DNA from: an uncultured Lachnospiraceae bacterium
Lineage (GTDB): Bacteria > Bacillota > Clostridia > Lachnospirales > Lachnospiraceae
Direction: 5' to 3'
DNA length: 45,218 nt
Assembly: GCA_946403625.1 (NCBI GenBank)
Contig: CAMJAP010000015.1
Span: 1-45,218, forward strand
Numbering within the stretch: the first letter of the stretch is position 1; each line of letters starts with the position of its first letter. Below the pieces are notes generated by a model, which was not told the origin of the DNA, did not search any database, and saw nothing but the letters and a program-made list of their open reading frames with translations. Position numbers and translations under genes: made by a program. This document shows, piece after piece, positions 1 through 9,048 of this stretch.

Positions 1-555
1 GAAATGCCGGAGTGGCAGATGCTTCGCAAATATCTTGAGGGAGTGTCCGGACACTATAGTTATGCAGAGGAATTTTCGCTGGTGTATTCGGATCGGGAAC
101 GCGGACAACTGATATGGCTGGCAGCACCCGGACATGCTACCGGATACTGTGCATGGACCAAAGATCTGGCGTTTCCGGATGAGAACGGATACGATGTAGG
201 TTCCTTTGTCGGGCATCGGGAAGGTACCGTAGTGCTGGTGCCCATACCCGGTCAGGAGGGCGAGCCGGTATTATATATCTGCGGACGGTTTTCCTTTGGC
301 GGTATTATGGGATCAGAAGCCAACCGTATGCTCATACCTTTGATCACAACGATCGTATTTACCGCTTTGTGTTCGGCAAGGGTATTCTTTCTGTTCTGGT
401 GTCGCAAGATGCAGGAGACGGAGGAAGAGAATACGGAAGAAAGAACGGAAGATGCAGAAGAAACCGCGGCAGAGAAAGAAACAACAAAAGAAACAACAGA
501 AGTTATCACAAAAGACGAAATAAAAGAAGAAATAACTGAAGAAATAAACAGTTGA
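1..555 (+). CDS. Hypothetical single-pass membrane protein with acidic tail (5' end probably cut)
   Basis: The frame is open from base 1; the first ATG is at 4, but no ribosome binding site can be seen because the window starts there, so the real start may lie upstream. From the ATG the product is 183 residues. Residues 1-105 are a mixed soluble region. A hydrophobic segment at about 107-131 (LIPLITTIVFTALCSARVFF) is the only clear membrane span. The last 50 residues are an acidic, threonine-rich tail (E/T/K repeats) after a short basic stop, which suggests a cytoplasmic C-terminus. I recognise no family. It ends 15 bp before the VirB6-like gene and is presumably co-transcribed, so a role as a small membrane partner of that protein is possible; this is inference from position only. 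Confidence 0.6.
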   Translation, partial: EMPEWQMLRKYLEGVSGHYSYAEEFSLVYSDRERGQLIWLAAPGHATGYCAWTKDLAFPDENGYDVGSFVGHREGTVVLVPIPGQEGEPVLYICGRFSFGGIMGSEANRMLIPLITTIVFTALCSARVFFLFWCRKMQETEEENTEERTEDAEETAAEKETTKETTEVITKDEIKEEITEEINS

Positions 556-570
556 TCACGCAGGAGAGTT

Positions 571-2916
571 ATGCAACCGGTATATCTGGGATTATTCAGC
601 AAAATATTTAACGCGATTTTTGACGCGATATTAAAGCCTGTCATCGAATTCGTTGGTAAGCTTTTGAATTCCATACTCTCTTTTTTGTTCGATGAAGTGC
701 TCAAGCCGCTCCTGATCAATGTGTTCTTCCCGATGTTTAGGACCGTCTGTGAGTTCGTTTTTGAAATTCTTGCGGACATATTTTTTGAGCTGTATACGAC
801 ATTGCTTTGGCTGGTAGATCTGATGGCGCAGATGTTTAATATCTTCGGAGGTGTGGAACCGGTAACCTATAAAGGGAAAGAAACCTATCTGATGATCGCG
901 CTTCTGAATATGTCTCCGATCATGCGCGTGGTGTGGTTTGCCATCGGGCTCGGATTTATTCTGATGCTGTTGTTCTCCGGGGTTTCCGTGATCCGTTCCA
1001 TCGGAGAACTGGGGAATGAAGTGCAGCGGCCGCTGGCAAAAGTATTACACAGTACCTTTACCGGTTTTTGCAAGATGGTAGCGATACCGTTTGTATGTCT
1101 GCTTCTGTTGTTTGGCACCAGTGTGGTTCTTAATTCGGCAAGCAAAGGTCTGAATACGGTCGGAACAGCGCAGCCAAGATCGGAGAAAGCGGAAGCGCCG
1201 GACGGTCAGAATGAGAGGCAGGGGCAGGACAGTCAAAATAAGCAGCAAAACCGCAGGGGCAGCACGACAACGATCGGAAGATGTATCTTTGCGGTAAGTA
1301 CGCTGGATGCGGCAATCCTGGATGATTATAATATCACGCATACCACAACGGATGCGGCAAACGGATTGGGGGTCACGGATGAACTTCGGGCCAAGTATTA
1401 CTATTCGGACTATCAGGTAAAGAACGGAGATAATTTTGAAGATGCAGCGGTTTACTACCGTGATCTTGCGGCATGCAAGAAGGATTTTAAGGTAAAAGAT
1501 ATTGACTATCTCATCGGTGTCGCCATGGGATTGCTGTTTTTGTATACCCTGGCGAGAGGCGTCCTGACTTTTATTGCCCGCGTATTCTATATCTTTATCC
1601 TGACGATCGCAGGCCCGCTGATCAGCAGTACCTATCCTTTGGACGACGGTAAAAAATACGAGGGCTGGAAGGAACTGTATGTCGGTGAGTTTTTCTCGGC
1701 ATTCGGACTGCTGATCGGGATGCAGGTCTATATCATGCTGATCCCTGTGGTTATGGACGGAAATGTGTTGTTCGGTAACGGTACAGTCGAAGCGAATTAT
1801 CTGATCCGTCTGATCATGATGGCCGGCGGCGCATGGATGATCAAGGATGTGGGACCGCTCATCACCGGTCTGGTCAGCAGTGCTGCAGCTAATCTGGAAA
1901 GTACATCCAATGCAGGTCTGCTCGGCAAGATGCAGGGAGCCGGTATGGCAGCGTGGGATGCGGGTAAGATGACCTATGGTGCGGCCAAGAGCGTGTTCTC
2001 ACGTAGAAAAGCAAAAGAGAAGAATGATAAGGACAAAAAGGAAGCGGAGAAGAAAGCATCGCCGAACAAGGATGACAAGATCGGCGGTAATGCAGGGAAT
2101 AAAGCGAATACCGCAAAAACAGAAGAAGCAAATAAAGAAGGAACCGGTAAAGACGGTGCGAACAAAGAAGGGTCTAATAAAGAAGGTTCCAATAAAGAAG
2201 GCGAGACAAAAGGCGGCGTAAAACAGAGCTGGCTGGGCGGCCTGATCGTGAAAGGACAGGGCAATGACGGCAAGACTCATTGGGGAGTTAATCTTGGCAG
2301 TAAGCTCAACTTCGGTCTGAAAGCGGACGGTTCTGTGAGCGGAAATGTCTTCGGTATCGGCTGGAAGAAGGGAAAAGACGGTAAGATAGACAAAGTTTCC
2401 GTTCCGTTCATGCGATTCAAGCGAGGTGCGGATGGCAAGATGTCCGTTTCCAAGGTGAAACTGGCCAAAGGTTTGCAGTTCCGCCGTTCGGAAGTGGTGG
2501 ACAAAGACGGCAAGCGTACGATGGGCAAGATGTTCTGTTCCGATCTGTCCGTGATCGGTATGAAGAAACGCTTCGATGCGGATACCGGTAAGGTGGAAAC
2601 CCTGAGCAAGCTCGGCGTGCATTATGCGAAGACTAAAAACGACAAGGGTGAGGCGGAGTATGTAAAGACACACCGTAACTTTCTGGGAAGCACCTCCGTA
2701 TATGACCGTGACAAGAAGGGCAATTACCATGTGGTAGCACGCAAGGGCTTTACTTCCAATCGTGCCTACAAACTGGACAAAGAGACCGGAAAGAAGACGC
2801 TGGTATCGGTGAAGAGTTTTGGCGGCCGCAGTCTCTATGAAGACAACGAGGCCGAGGACGACGATGATGATGACGATACCGGAACTACCGGCGATACCGG
2901 CGACAAGAAAGAGTGA
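571..2916 (+). CDS. VirB6/TrbL-like T4SS membrane protein (Mbov_0396-type) with long charged C-terminal tail
   Basis: This 781-residue polytopic protein starts at an ATG behind AGGAG (562-566). The first 100 residues are amphipathic and hydrophobic, then spans lie near 118-142, 165-190 and 312-430. The stretch around residues 335-395 (a hydrophobic helix, then YPLDDGKKYEGW at about 353-364, then a helix with GLLIGMQVYIMLIP) matches what I know of the VirB6-like transmembrane proteins of Gram-positive integrative elements (Mbov_0396 family), which form the inner-membrane channel of type IV secretion systems. From about residue 470 the protein is a long soluble tail, unusual for the family. It contains a K/E-rich linker, an NKEG repeat near 530-546, a G/K/D-rich region with repeated DGK motifs, and a run of seven Asp near 763-770. 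Role as a secretion channel is inferred; no VirB4 or VirD4 is in the window. Confidence 0.72.
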   Translation: MQPVYLGLFSKIFNAIFDAILKPVIEFVGKLLNSILSFLFDEVLKPLLINVFFPMFRTVCEFVFEILADIFFELYTTLLWLVDLMAQMFNIFGGVEPVTYKGKETYLMIALLNMSPIMRVVWFAIGLGFILMLLFSGVSVIRSIGELGNEVQRPLAKVLHSTFTGFCKMVAIPFVCLLLLFGTSVVLNSASKGLNTVGTAQPRSEKAEAPDGQNERQGQDSQNKQQNRRGSTTTIGRCIFAVSTLDAAILDDYNITHTTTDAANGLGVTDELRAKYYYSDYQVKNGDNFEDAAVYYRDLAACKKDFKVKDIDYLIGVAMGLLFLYTLARGVLTFIARVFYIFILTIAGPLISSTYPLDDGKKYEGWKELYVGEFFSAFGLLIGMQVYIMLIPVVMDGNVLFGNGTVEANYLIRLIMMAGGAWMIKDVGPLITGLVSSAAANLESTSNAGLLGKMQGAGMAAWDAGKMTYGAAKSVFSRRKAKEKNDKDKKEAEKKASPNKDDKIGGNAGNKANTAKTEEANKEGTGKDGANKEGSNKEGSNKEGETKGGVKQSWLGGLIVKGQGNDGKTHWGVNLGSKLNFGLKADGSVSGNVFGIGWKKGKDGKIDKVSVPFMRFKRGADGKMSVSKVKLAKGLQFRRSEVVDKDGKRTMGKMFCSDLSVIGMKKRFDADTGKVETLSKLGVHYAKTKNDKGEAEYVKTHRNFLGSTSVYDRDKKGNYHVVARKGFTSNRAYKLDKETGKKTLVSVKSFGGRSLYEDNEAEDDDDDDDTGTTGDTGDKKE

Positions 2917-2986
2917 TCGTGCCTTCCTCTCGGGGGCGAAGGGCGGTTGAGGGGAAATAAGGAGATCGAACAAGGAGGTATACAAG

Positions 2987-5284
2987 ATGCCGAAGGAAAA
3001 GATCAGAGATATCGATGAGATCATGGACGATATGACGCTGACGGAGGAAGAATGGCGTCAGGAAATGACCGAGTCCTACAAATCTCAATATATGAAACAG
3101 CCGCATATTGTCAAAATGGAAAAGGAACTGAAGGAGATCCGTGAGAATATCGCGGCGGCAGCGCAGGGGGAAAAACCGGATCCGAAACTTTTGAGAGATC
3201 TGGCGGAAGAACTGGAAAAAACTTCCGAAAAGATGGCAAAAGAAGAAAAAAAGATCGATGAAACGGTGGAGGGGCTGATCAGGGGCGATCGCGAGAAACG
3301 GACAGAGTTTGCAAAGAAACCGATCGTAGTATCTGCGGAGGATCTCAAAGAGATCGAGGATGCTCTGGGCGATGAGGCACCGGACAAAGAGAAGGGACAG
3401 ATGGAAGCGGCAAAGGCAGAGCCGAAGAAAGAAGAACCCAAAAAGAAAGAGCCGAAAAAAGAGGAACCGGAAAAGTCGATCGACCAGCTTCGGGAAGAGA
3501 ATGAAAAAATCTCGGATGCACTGCGGGATGATCTTGACATGCCGCAGGAAGAATGGATGCAGAAGATGCACAAGGCGATCGAACAGGATTACCTGCTGCA
3601 GAACTATGAAAAATTTGCGGAGCAGGACAAAAAGACCAAAGACCTGACGGATGCGTTCAACAAGTTGCAGAAGGAAGGCGGCGATAAGAAAAAACTGGAG
3701 GATGCGAAGAAGGATCTGGGCGATCATCTGGCGGAAGTGACGAAGGATCGCAGCAAAGTGGCGGCGCAGGTCGAGAATATGTACGAAAACGAACTGAGCA
3801 AGCGCAGGGAGGCTCTGGAGAATAAACAGGGGAAACTGAAAAAAGAAGGGAAAGCAGATACTTCGGAAGGCAAAAAACTAGCGAAATCCATTGACCTGTC
3901 CAAAAAAGAGGAACAGAAAACAGCAGACCTGATACCACTGCTGGAAAAGGAGTCCCAGGATCCGCCGGCCAATATTTTTGAAAGTATTTTTCAGAAAGTC
4001 TTTTCGAATTGGCTGCCGAATTTACTCTATAGTGCGGCAGGCATGATCTTCGGACACGGGCAGGCTGTCCGGACGGAACAGGTACCGCTGGAAAACTATG
4101 GCTTACCTTCGTTTTTGAAAGCGGGAGAATTCACACTTCCGGGCGGTGCGGATCATACAACGGATCTGTTTAAGGCGGTGGAAGAGAAAAAGGAAAAGAC
4201 TTCGGAAGAGATCCTCAAAGTGGATAGGGCTGCGGAACTGAATTTTGACCGCATCGATGAGGCGGCAAAGAAGCATGGCGATCAACTAGAGGAAGCGCAT
4301 CAGAGGATGGCACCGAAGGGGGATCCGGGGCTGAAGATGAGCGATCTGAAGGGCGTACCGCATAAAGATGTGGAGGTGCCGGAAAAAGAAGCGGAAAAGG
4401 CACCGGCGGAAGAGGCTGCAAAAGGATCACAAAAAGAAAATAAGGAGCCGAAAAAGCCGGCAAAACTGCAGGCTGCGGGCAACAATATCGTCAAGGCATC
4501 CGAATTGAAACGGAATGTTCCGCATGCGGAAGTGACGGAGAAACAGGAAGAGATCGTGCAGGAACAGCCTGTGCATGAGGTAAAGCCGGACAGAAAGGAA
4601 GAGGTTAAGCCGGAAGAACCGAAACAGGCAGCGCCGGCACCGGAAGCAGAGGAGCCGAATAATGTACTGAAAGCATTTAAACTGCTGGATCTGTACCAGT
4701 CCATGAAGGGACATGATTCCAAAACGCATATCAATTCGGACAAATATAATACCATGATGAAATCGATGGAGAATCTTCAGGGTATCATGGGGGACGGTTT
4801 TGGCGATGCATTCGGAACATTGATGCGGGATTTCGGAAACATCAAGAGTTTTCAGGATCTGTGTAAGAAAGGCGGGCCGCTGGATCTGGCGGTCGGACAG
4901 GCGCTTGGCGAAGTGGAAAAGAAATGTGATGCTTATGTGCAGGAAAAGACCAATCATCTTACCAAGACACATATGGGATCCGGTTTGGGGAATGCTCGTT
5001 TAAAAGATGCTATGGACGGGCTGAGTATCTTAAATCCCGAAAGAGCCAAAGAACTGGGCGAAAAGATCAGTATTGATGTGCTTGACGGCAAATCGTCCAA
5101 GCGTATGAACTATAACGAACTGAACCAAAAAGAGCATGAGCAGGAAGAAAAAGAAATGGATGCAAAGAAGAAAGAACGCCTGCAGATTGTCGGAGACAAA
5201 AAGAAGGAAAGAGAGCTGCTGGATCGCGATCCGGTGATGAGCAAGGAAGAAAAATCCAAGCAGCAGGGAATGCGTTTAAAGTAA
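2987..5284 (+). CDS. Large charged coiled-coil protein, family unknown
   Basis: 765 residues, ATG at 2987 behind a perfect AAGGAGGT (2971-2978). No family recognised. The protein is very rich in K and E and predicted to be mostly helical. The N-terminal half shows an internal duplication: an EEW-Q-M...Y..Q pattern around W23 recurs around W190, 167 residues apart, each followed by a long Lys/Glu coiled coil. A short apolar stretch near residues 324-355 (NIFESIFQKVFSNWLPNLLY) could bind a membrane or a partner. A P/E/K-rich linker (about 460-560) precedes a more globular, Gly-containing region (about 560-690). The C-terminus is basic (QGMRLK). There is no signal peptide. It lies between the VirB6-like gene and an RsbW-like kinase. 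A role as a structural or exported component is inferred from context. Confidence 0.75.
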   Translation: MPKEKIRDIDEIMDDMTLTEEEWRQEMTESYKSQYMKQPHIVKMEKELKEIRENIAAAAQGEKPDPKLLRDLAEELEKTSEKMAKEEKKIDETVEGLIRGDREKRTEFAKKPIVVSAEDLKEIEDALGDEAPDKEKGQMEAAKAEPKKEEPKKKEPKKEEPEKSIDQLREENEKISDALRDDLDMPQEEWMQKMHKAIEQDYLLQNYEKFAEQDKKTKDLTDAFNKLQKEGGDKKKLEDAKKDLGDHLAEVTKDRSKVAAQVENMYENELSKRREALENKQGKLKKEGKADTSEGKKLAKSIDLSKKEEQKTADLIPLLEKESQDPPANIFESIFQKVFSNWLPNLLYSAAGMIFGHGQAVRTEQVPLENYGLPSFLKAGEFTLPGGADHTTDLFKAVEEKKEKTSEEILKVDRAAELNFDRIDEAAKKHGDQLEEAHQRMAPKGDPGLKMSDLKGVPHKDVEVPEKEAEKAPAEEAAKGSQKENKEPKKPAKLQAAGNNIVKASELKRNVPHAEVTEKQEEIVQEQPVHEVKPDRKEEVKPEEPKQAAPAPEAEEPNNVLKAFKLLDLYQSMKGHDSKTHINSDKYNTMMKSMENLQGIMGDGFGDAFGTLMRDFGNIKSFQDLCKKGGPLDLAVGQALGEVEKKCDAYVQEKTNHLTKTHMGSGLGNARLKDAMDGLSILNPERAKELGEKISIDVLDGKSSKRMNYNELNQKEHEQEEKEMDAKKKERLQIVGDKKKERELLDRDPVMSKEEKSKQQGMRLK

Positions 5285-5368
5285 AGAAATCAAAAGAACA
5301 GAAACAATATTGCGAATCGGAAATAGTTGCCGGATGAAGTATTTGGACAGATGGATGCGGAGGCTTAT

Positions 5369-5788
5369 ATGGCAAGAGAAGATTTGGAACTGACCGTGAT
5401 CGCAACCCTGGAAAACTACGATCAGGTTGCGGAGTTTGTGGAAGGGGAACTGGAAAAAAGAGAGGTTCCCATGGAGGCAGAGGCACAGATCGATATTGCA
5501 TTGGATGAGATCTATACCAATGTGGTCAAGTATGCCTATGGAGATGACCCCGGTGAAGTGACGGTGCGCCTTGATTTTACGGAGGATTATAAATCAGTGA
5601 AAATGACCATCAGTGACGCGGGGATTCCGTACGATCCGCTGAAACGGCCCGATCCCGATGTGTCTCTGGAAGCAGAGGCACGGCAGATCGGCGGTCTGGG
5701 AATCTATATGGTTAAGAAACTGATGGATGAGGTCAGTTACGAATACCGTGGCGGGATGAACATCCTGCGTATGAGGAAAGTTTTCTGA
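5369..5788 (+). CDS. RsbW/SpoIIAB-like serine-protein kinase (HATPase anti-sigma family)
   Basis: The frame is open from a TTG at 5327, but GGAGG at 5359-5363 sits 5 bases before the ATG at 5369 and gives the usual N-terminus of the family, so I call 139 residues. GHKL ATPase motifs are present: the N box (DIALDEIYTNVVKYAY), the G1 box (ISDAGIPYDP) and the G2 box (GGLGIYMVKKLMDE). Family members phosphorylate a STAS-domain anti-anti-sigma factor and bind a sigma factor or another partner; SpoIIE/RsbU phosphatases oppose them. Such a phosphatase is encoded 4.5 kb downstream (10333), but I see no STAS protein or sigma factor in the window, so the switch partner lies elsewhere or differs. It is the last gene before the first repeat-bearing promoter. 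Confidence 0.88.
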   Translation: MAREDLELTVIATLENYDQVAEFVEGELEKREVPMEAEAQIDIALDEIYTNVVKYAYGDDPGEVTVRLDFTEDYKSVKMTISDAGIPYDPLKRPDPDVSLEAEARQIGGLGIYMVKKLMDEVSYEYRGGMNILRMRKVF

Positions 5789-5813
5789 AATATGCGTAAA
5801 TGGCGCTGAATGT

Positions 5814-5846
5814 CTTGCACTTTACTTGCACTTTCGTTGGTATAAT
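5814..5846 (+). promoter_or_regulatory. SARP-type promoter P1 (11-bp direct repeats plus -10)
   Basis: CTTGCACTTTA (5814-5824) is followed directly by CTTGCACTTTC (5825-5835), then a perfect -10 TATAAT at 5841-5846. Taking TTGCACT (5826-5832) as the heptamer, 8 bp separate it from the -10. No normal -35 hexamer sits 17 bp upstream, so an activator is expected to substitute for it. Same layout as at 15052, 21041 and 24060. It drives the 5888 gene and its followers. Confidence 0.82.
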
Positions 5847-5887
5847 TGTATTCAAAGCAAAGGCAGTGATATAAGGAGGTTTGACAT

Positions 5888-8800
5888 ATGGCAAAAGAAG
5901 TTGATCAGAAGGAACTGGAAAAAAAGCTTTCCGATATCGCACCGACGATCTTAAAACACGAAGTAGCAGATCAGTTTCGGAATCATCAGAGATTCCTGAT
6001 CTCCGGTCTGGACAGTGACGAGGAATATAAGAGCCGTCTGGCCTTTACAGATGCTTATAAGAAGGAATTTCAGAAAGTTCATGAACAGTTGCGGGATATG
6101 TTCGGACTGGAAAAAGGGGAGCATGAATTTGATTATCTGAATAATGAACAGTTCCGCAAGACAACGGATGGATATAAAAGCATCGTCTTTGATATGATGA
6201 AGGATTATCTGTCCTACCAGTATCAGATGGGGCACATCTCCGGGGAGGCGCAGAAAAATGCACTTGCCGGGGAACCGAAAGCAGAGCAGGAATTTCGTAA
6301 CCGTGACCGGCTGAAGGGAAATGAGAGAAACTTCCTGATCGATGACAATAACGCGTTTTCGCAGGAAAAAAGGGATGGTCTGCGTGACTGCCGCAAATGG
6401 ATGTATCGCAACTGTTCCAAGAGCGGTATGATGAACGAAACCGGATCCAAACGAAATCTGATCGATTCGTTTGGCAAGCGCAGTGTGGCCGAACAGATCA
6501 ATACGATCTTTCAGGTGGAACGGCAGTTTTATAAGTATAAGGATGATAAAAAGACCGGAAGTGCCGAAAAGTCTGCCATGAATGAAGACTATATTCCGAA
6601 TCTGGATCACTTCAAAAGTAAGATGGTCCGCGGAAAGGTCAATCCGTACCGGCACTGGAAGAAGGTTACCGGAGATCTGTTCTATTGGTCCAGAATGGAG
6701 CGGGCCCTCAATAAAACGGATGATGCGATGGATCAGATCAACCGGGCCTATGATCAGCTGAATACCCGCACGGAACAAAAAAAGGCGCAGGAAGAGGCGG
6801 CGAAAGAACACCCCGGCGAGAACCGGATCGATCCGGCAGAACAGAAGAAACAGCAGCTGCTGCAACAGAATTCGGATAAGATGCAGGCGCTCTTTGATAA
6901 ATATAATATCAATGTATATGATTTCTTTGATGACTGGAGAAGGGAATACCAGTCCAAACTGGAAAAATATGCGGAAGAAAAGACACCGGAAAACTATGAG
7001 AAATTAACCAAAGTATCCTCAGAGTTTCGCGATGCTTTTGATAAGGTAAAAGATCTGCCGATGATGAATGCCGATCCGAAACGAAAGGCATCCATCGAAG
7101 CGTTTGCGGATTTTTCCAAACAGATGGATAAAGACGCAGAGAAGATGAGCACGAACCAGATCACAGAAAGCTGGGGCGAATGGGTAAAAGCCAAAGGCGA
7201 CCTTGCAATCACCGGCTACAGTGCGGCCAGCGGCGGTTTTTCTGCATCAAAAGCTGTTATTACTATGATCAAAGGAACGATTGACGGATTGGAAGTGGCT
7301 GCCAATGGTGTCAGTATTGCCAGCGCGGCCATGTCGGGTGTGACCGCGGTCAAGAATTTTGCACAGGCCGGTGTAAGCGGGTATCGTCAGGGTTATGTGT
7401 CGAAAATCAAAAAGAAGAATAAAACAGAACTGAAAGAAAGCAGGAAAGAACTGGAGGATCTGAAGAAACAGCAGGAATCACTGAATCCGAACTCCCAAGA
7501 AGGAAAGGAAAACAGGGAAAAAATAGAGAAAGCGGAAAAGAAAACACAGGACGCGCAGACGATCAATACGATGTCCAAAGTTTCCAAGTCCGATAATAAG
7601 AATAAAAAATGGATGTATGTAGCGGCAGGAACCACGGCGACGGCGTCATGTACGCTTGGGATCGTCGGGGTGGCATCGACCATCGGAATGCCGATCACGA
7701 TCGCAGGAATTGCGGTAGCCGGCATAGGATTCTGTGGCAATTATGTCGTTCAACAGGTGGCAGGAAAGAATCCGGCAAAAAAATCCGTTGACAACCAGAT
7801 GAAGCTGGAAGATCCGGATTATGCAGCACAGAAAGACGAGAACGGCAAAGGCAAGCGTTATATCGACAGCAAAGTTGATGAGCGCAAGCAGATGGTGGAA
7901 GATAAAAAAGAAAGATTCCGCCCCGGAACGGATAATTATAATAATTCAGAGTATTATCTGAATCATCCGGGCAAACTCAAAGACCGTATCCGGACAAACT
8001 TTACGGTAAAGCATAACTGTGCAACGATGATGACTTATCGGGCGGCCAATGATAAGGAAAATGCAAATATCGCATACCGCCATGTATTTCTGCGGGATCC
8101 GGACGGCCCGATCGATGAAAAGAATCTGCTGAAACCGGAGGAAGTAAAACAGTTTCTTTCTACGAAGCAGGAAGATCTGGAACGGACTGGGCAGACATTA
8201 GAGGAGGCGAAGCGTCGAATCAATTATAAGGATCTGCTGGACAGTGAGGGGCATTATACCAAGGCACCCAAGTCCGTCGACGATGCAAAGAAGCGGTTTG
8301 AAGCAAAGAAGGAAGCTGAAAAACCGCAGAGAAAAAATGTGGATATGTCCAAGGAAGCCGGCAGAAGTGCAGAGGAACAAAAGATCGGCGACACCAAAAA
8401 AGATCTGCACAATCTTGGCAATGCGAAACAGAAAGTCGATCTGTTCGCCAAAGAGAGCGAGAAACTGTTAAAGCGTCTGGAAAAGGCGGGGCAGGGAAAA
8501 GACAAGGATGGTTATCAGAAACTGAAAACCGCTTTGGAGAAAGCCTCCAAGCTGAACGAAAACAGCAAGATCTCTGATGTTGGCGAAGTGATGGATGAAG
8601 TGAACCGCTCGGCGAGTGCTTATGCAAACAGTCACTCAGGGTTATTCCAAGGACTGATCGGCAACGGAAAAGAGCGCCTGAATGTGTCAAAGAAAGCCCG
8701 CGAGCTTTCGGCGGAACATATCAATCTTCTGCGCGCGAATACCAGAGGAACGGATAAACGAAACAGTATACAGGAAAATATCACGGAGCAGGAAAAGAAG

Positions 8801-8974
8801 CTGACAGATCTGAAGCAGGAAAAGAAGCTGACAGATCTGAAGCAGGGGAAACAGCTCATGACGGAGGAACAGAAAAGAGAGCATGAGAGAAAAGTGCAGG
8901 AAGCAAAGGACAAGCGTTACGAAAAGGAATTGCAAGAGAAAAACCTGCAGAAACAGGGGGGACTGAAAAAATAG
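5888..8974 (+). CDS. Giant coiled-coil protein with central hydrophobic hairpin, family unknown
   Basis: 1028 residues, ATG at 5888 with AAGGAGGT at 5873-5880; first gene behind promoter P1. I recognise no family. Residues 1-440 are helical and charged with conserved-looking aromatic stretches (for example RHWKKVTGDLFYWSRMERAL near 257-276). Residues about 444-495 are Ala/Gly/Ser-rich and amphipathic. A Lys/Glu coiled coil follows (505-565), then a strongly apolar segment at about 574-622 long enough for two membrane helices. The last third is again coiled coil. Coiled coil flanking a central hydrophobic region recalls pore-forming translocator proteins in shape only. The end carries a perfect 27-bp tandem duplication (EKKLTDLKQ twice) and a basic C-terminus (GGLKK). 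There is no signal peptide. The YbjN-like gene at 9697 is a plausible chaperone partner. Confidence 0.78.
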   Translation: MAKEVDQKELEKKLSDIAPTILKHEVADQFRNHQRFLISGLDSDEEYKSRLAFTDAYKKEFQKVHEQLRDMFGLEKGEHEFDYLNNEQFRKTTDGYKSIVFDMMKDYLSYQYQMGHISGEAQKNALAGEPKAEQEFRNRDRLKGNERNFLIDDNNAFSQEKRDGLRDCRKWMYRNCSKSGMMNETGSKRNLIDSFGKRSVAEQINTIFQVERQFYKYKDDKKTGSAEKSAMNEDYIPNLDHFKSKMVRGKVNPYRHWKKVTGDLFYWSRMERALNKTDDAMDQINRAYDQLNTRTEQKKAQEEAAKEHPGENRIDPAEQKKQQLLQQNSDKMQALFDKYNINVYDFFDDWRREYQSKLEKYAEEKTPENYEKLTKVSSEFRDAFDKVKDLPMMNADPKRKASIEAFADFSKQMDKDAEKMSTNQITESWGEWVKAKGDLAITGYSAASGGFSASKAVITMIKGTIDGLEVAANGVSIASAAMSGVTAVKNFAQAGVSGYRQGYVSKIKKKNKTELKESRKELEDLKKQQESLNPNSQEGKENREKIEKAEKKTQDAQTINTMSKVSKSDNKNKKWMYVAAGTTATASCTLGIVGVASTIGMPITIAGIAVAGIGFCGNYVVQQVAGKNPAKKSVDNQMKLEDPDYAAQKDENGKGKRYIDSKVDERKQMVEDKKERFRPGTDNYNNSEYYLNHPGKLKDRIRTNFTVKHNCATMMTYRAANDKENANIAYRHVFLRDPDGPIDEKNLLKPEEVKQFLSTKQEDLERTGQTLEEAKRRINYKDLLDSEGHYTKAPKSVDDAKKRFEAKKEAEKPQRKNVDMSKEAGRSAEEQKIGDTKKDLHNLGNAKQKVDLFAKESEKLLKRLEKAGQGKDKDGYQKLKTALEKASKLNENSKISDVGEVMDEVNRSASAYANSHSGLFQGLIGNGKERLNVSKKARELSAEHINLLRANTRGTDKRNSIQENITEQEKKLTDLKQEKKLTDLKQGKQLMTEEQKREHERKVQEAKDKRYEKELQEKNLQKQGGLKK
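8792..8845 (+). repeat. Perfect 27-bp tandem duplication inside the 5888 gene
   Basis: 8792-8818 and 8819-8845 are identical, in frame, each encoding EKKLTDLKQ. The identity at the third codon position shows the copy is recent or kept by slippage; copy number may vary between strains. Confidence 0.93.
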
Positions 8975-8993
8975 TTTATGTTCAGCGTTGAAA

Positions 8994-9027
8994 CTTGCAG
9001 TTTACCGGCACCCGGAGATCAGATATT
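8994..9027 (+). promoter_or_regulatory. Degenerate SARP-type site (candidate)
   Basis: CTTGCAGTTTA (8994-9004) matches the 11-bp box of promoter P1 at 10 of 11 positions. The next 11 bases (9005-9015) keep only the GCAC core, and GATATT (9022-9027) lies near the expected -10 position. A start point there would fall in the ribosome binding site of the 9049 gene, so this may be a relic or a weak internal site. Confidence 0.35.
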
Positions 9028-9048
9028 GTCAAAAGGAGGAGTGCAACG

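Noticed and set aside
1999..3024. Long minus-strand open frame (341 codons) opposite the 571 and 2987 genes
   Set aside because: It crosses two convincing + strand genes with good ribosome binding sites, has a low-complexity apolar composition as expected from the antisense of K/E-rich DNA, and no start signal.
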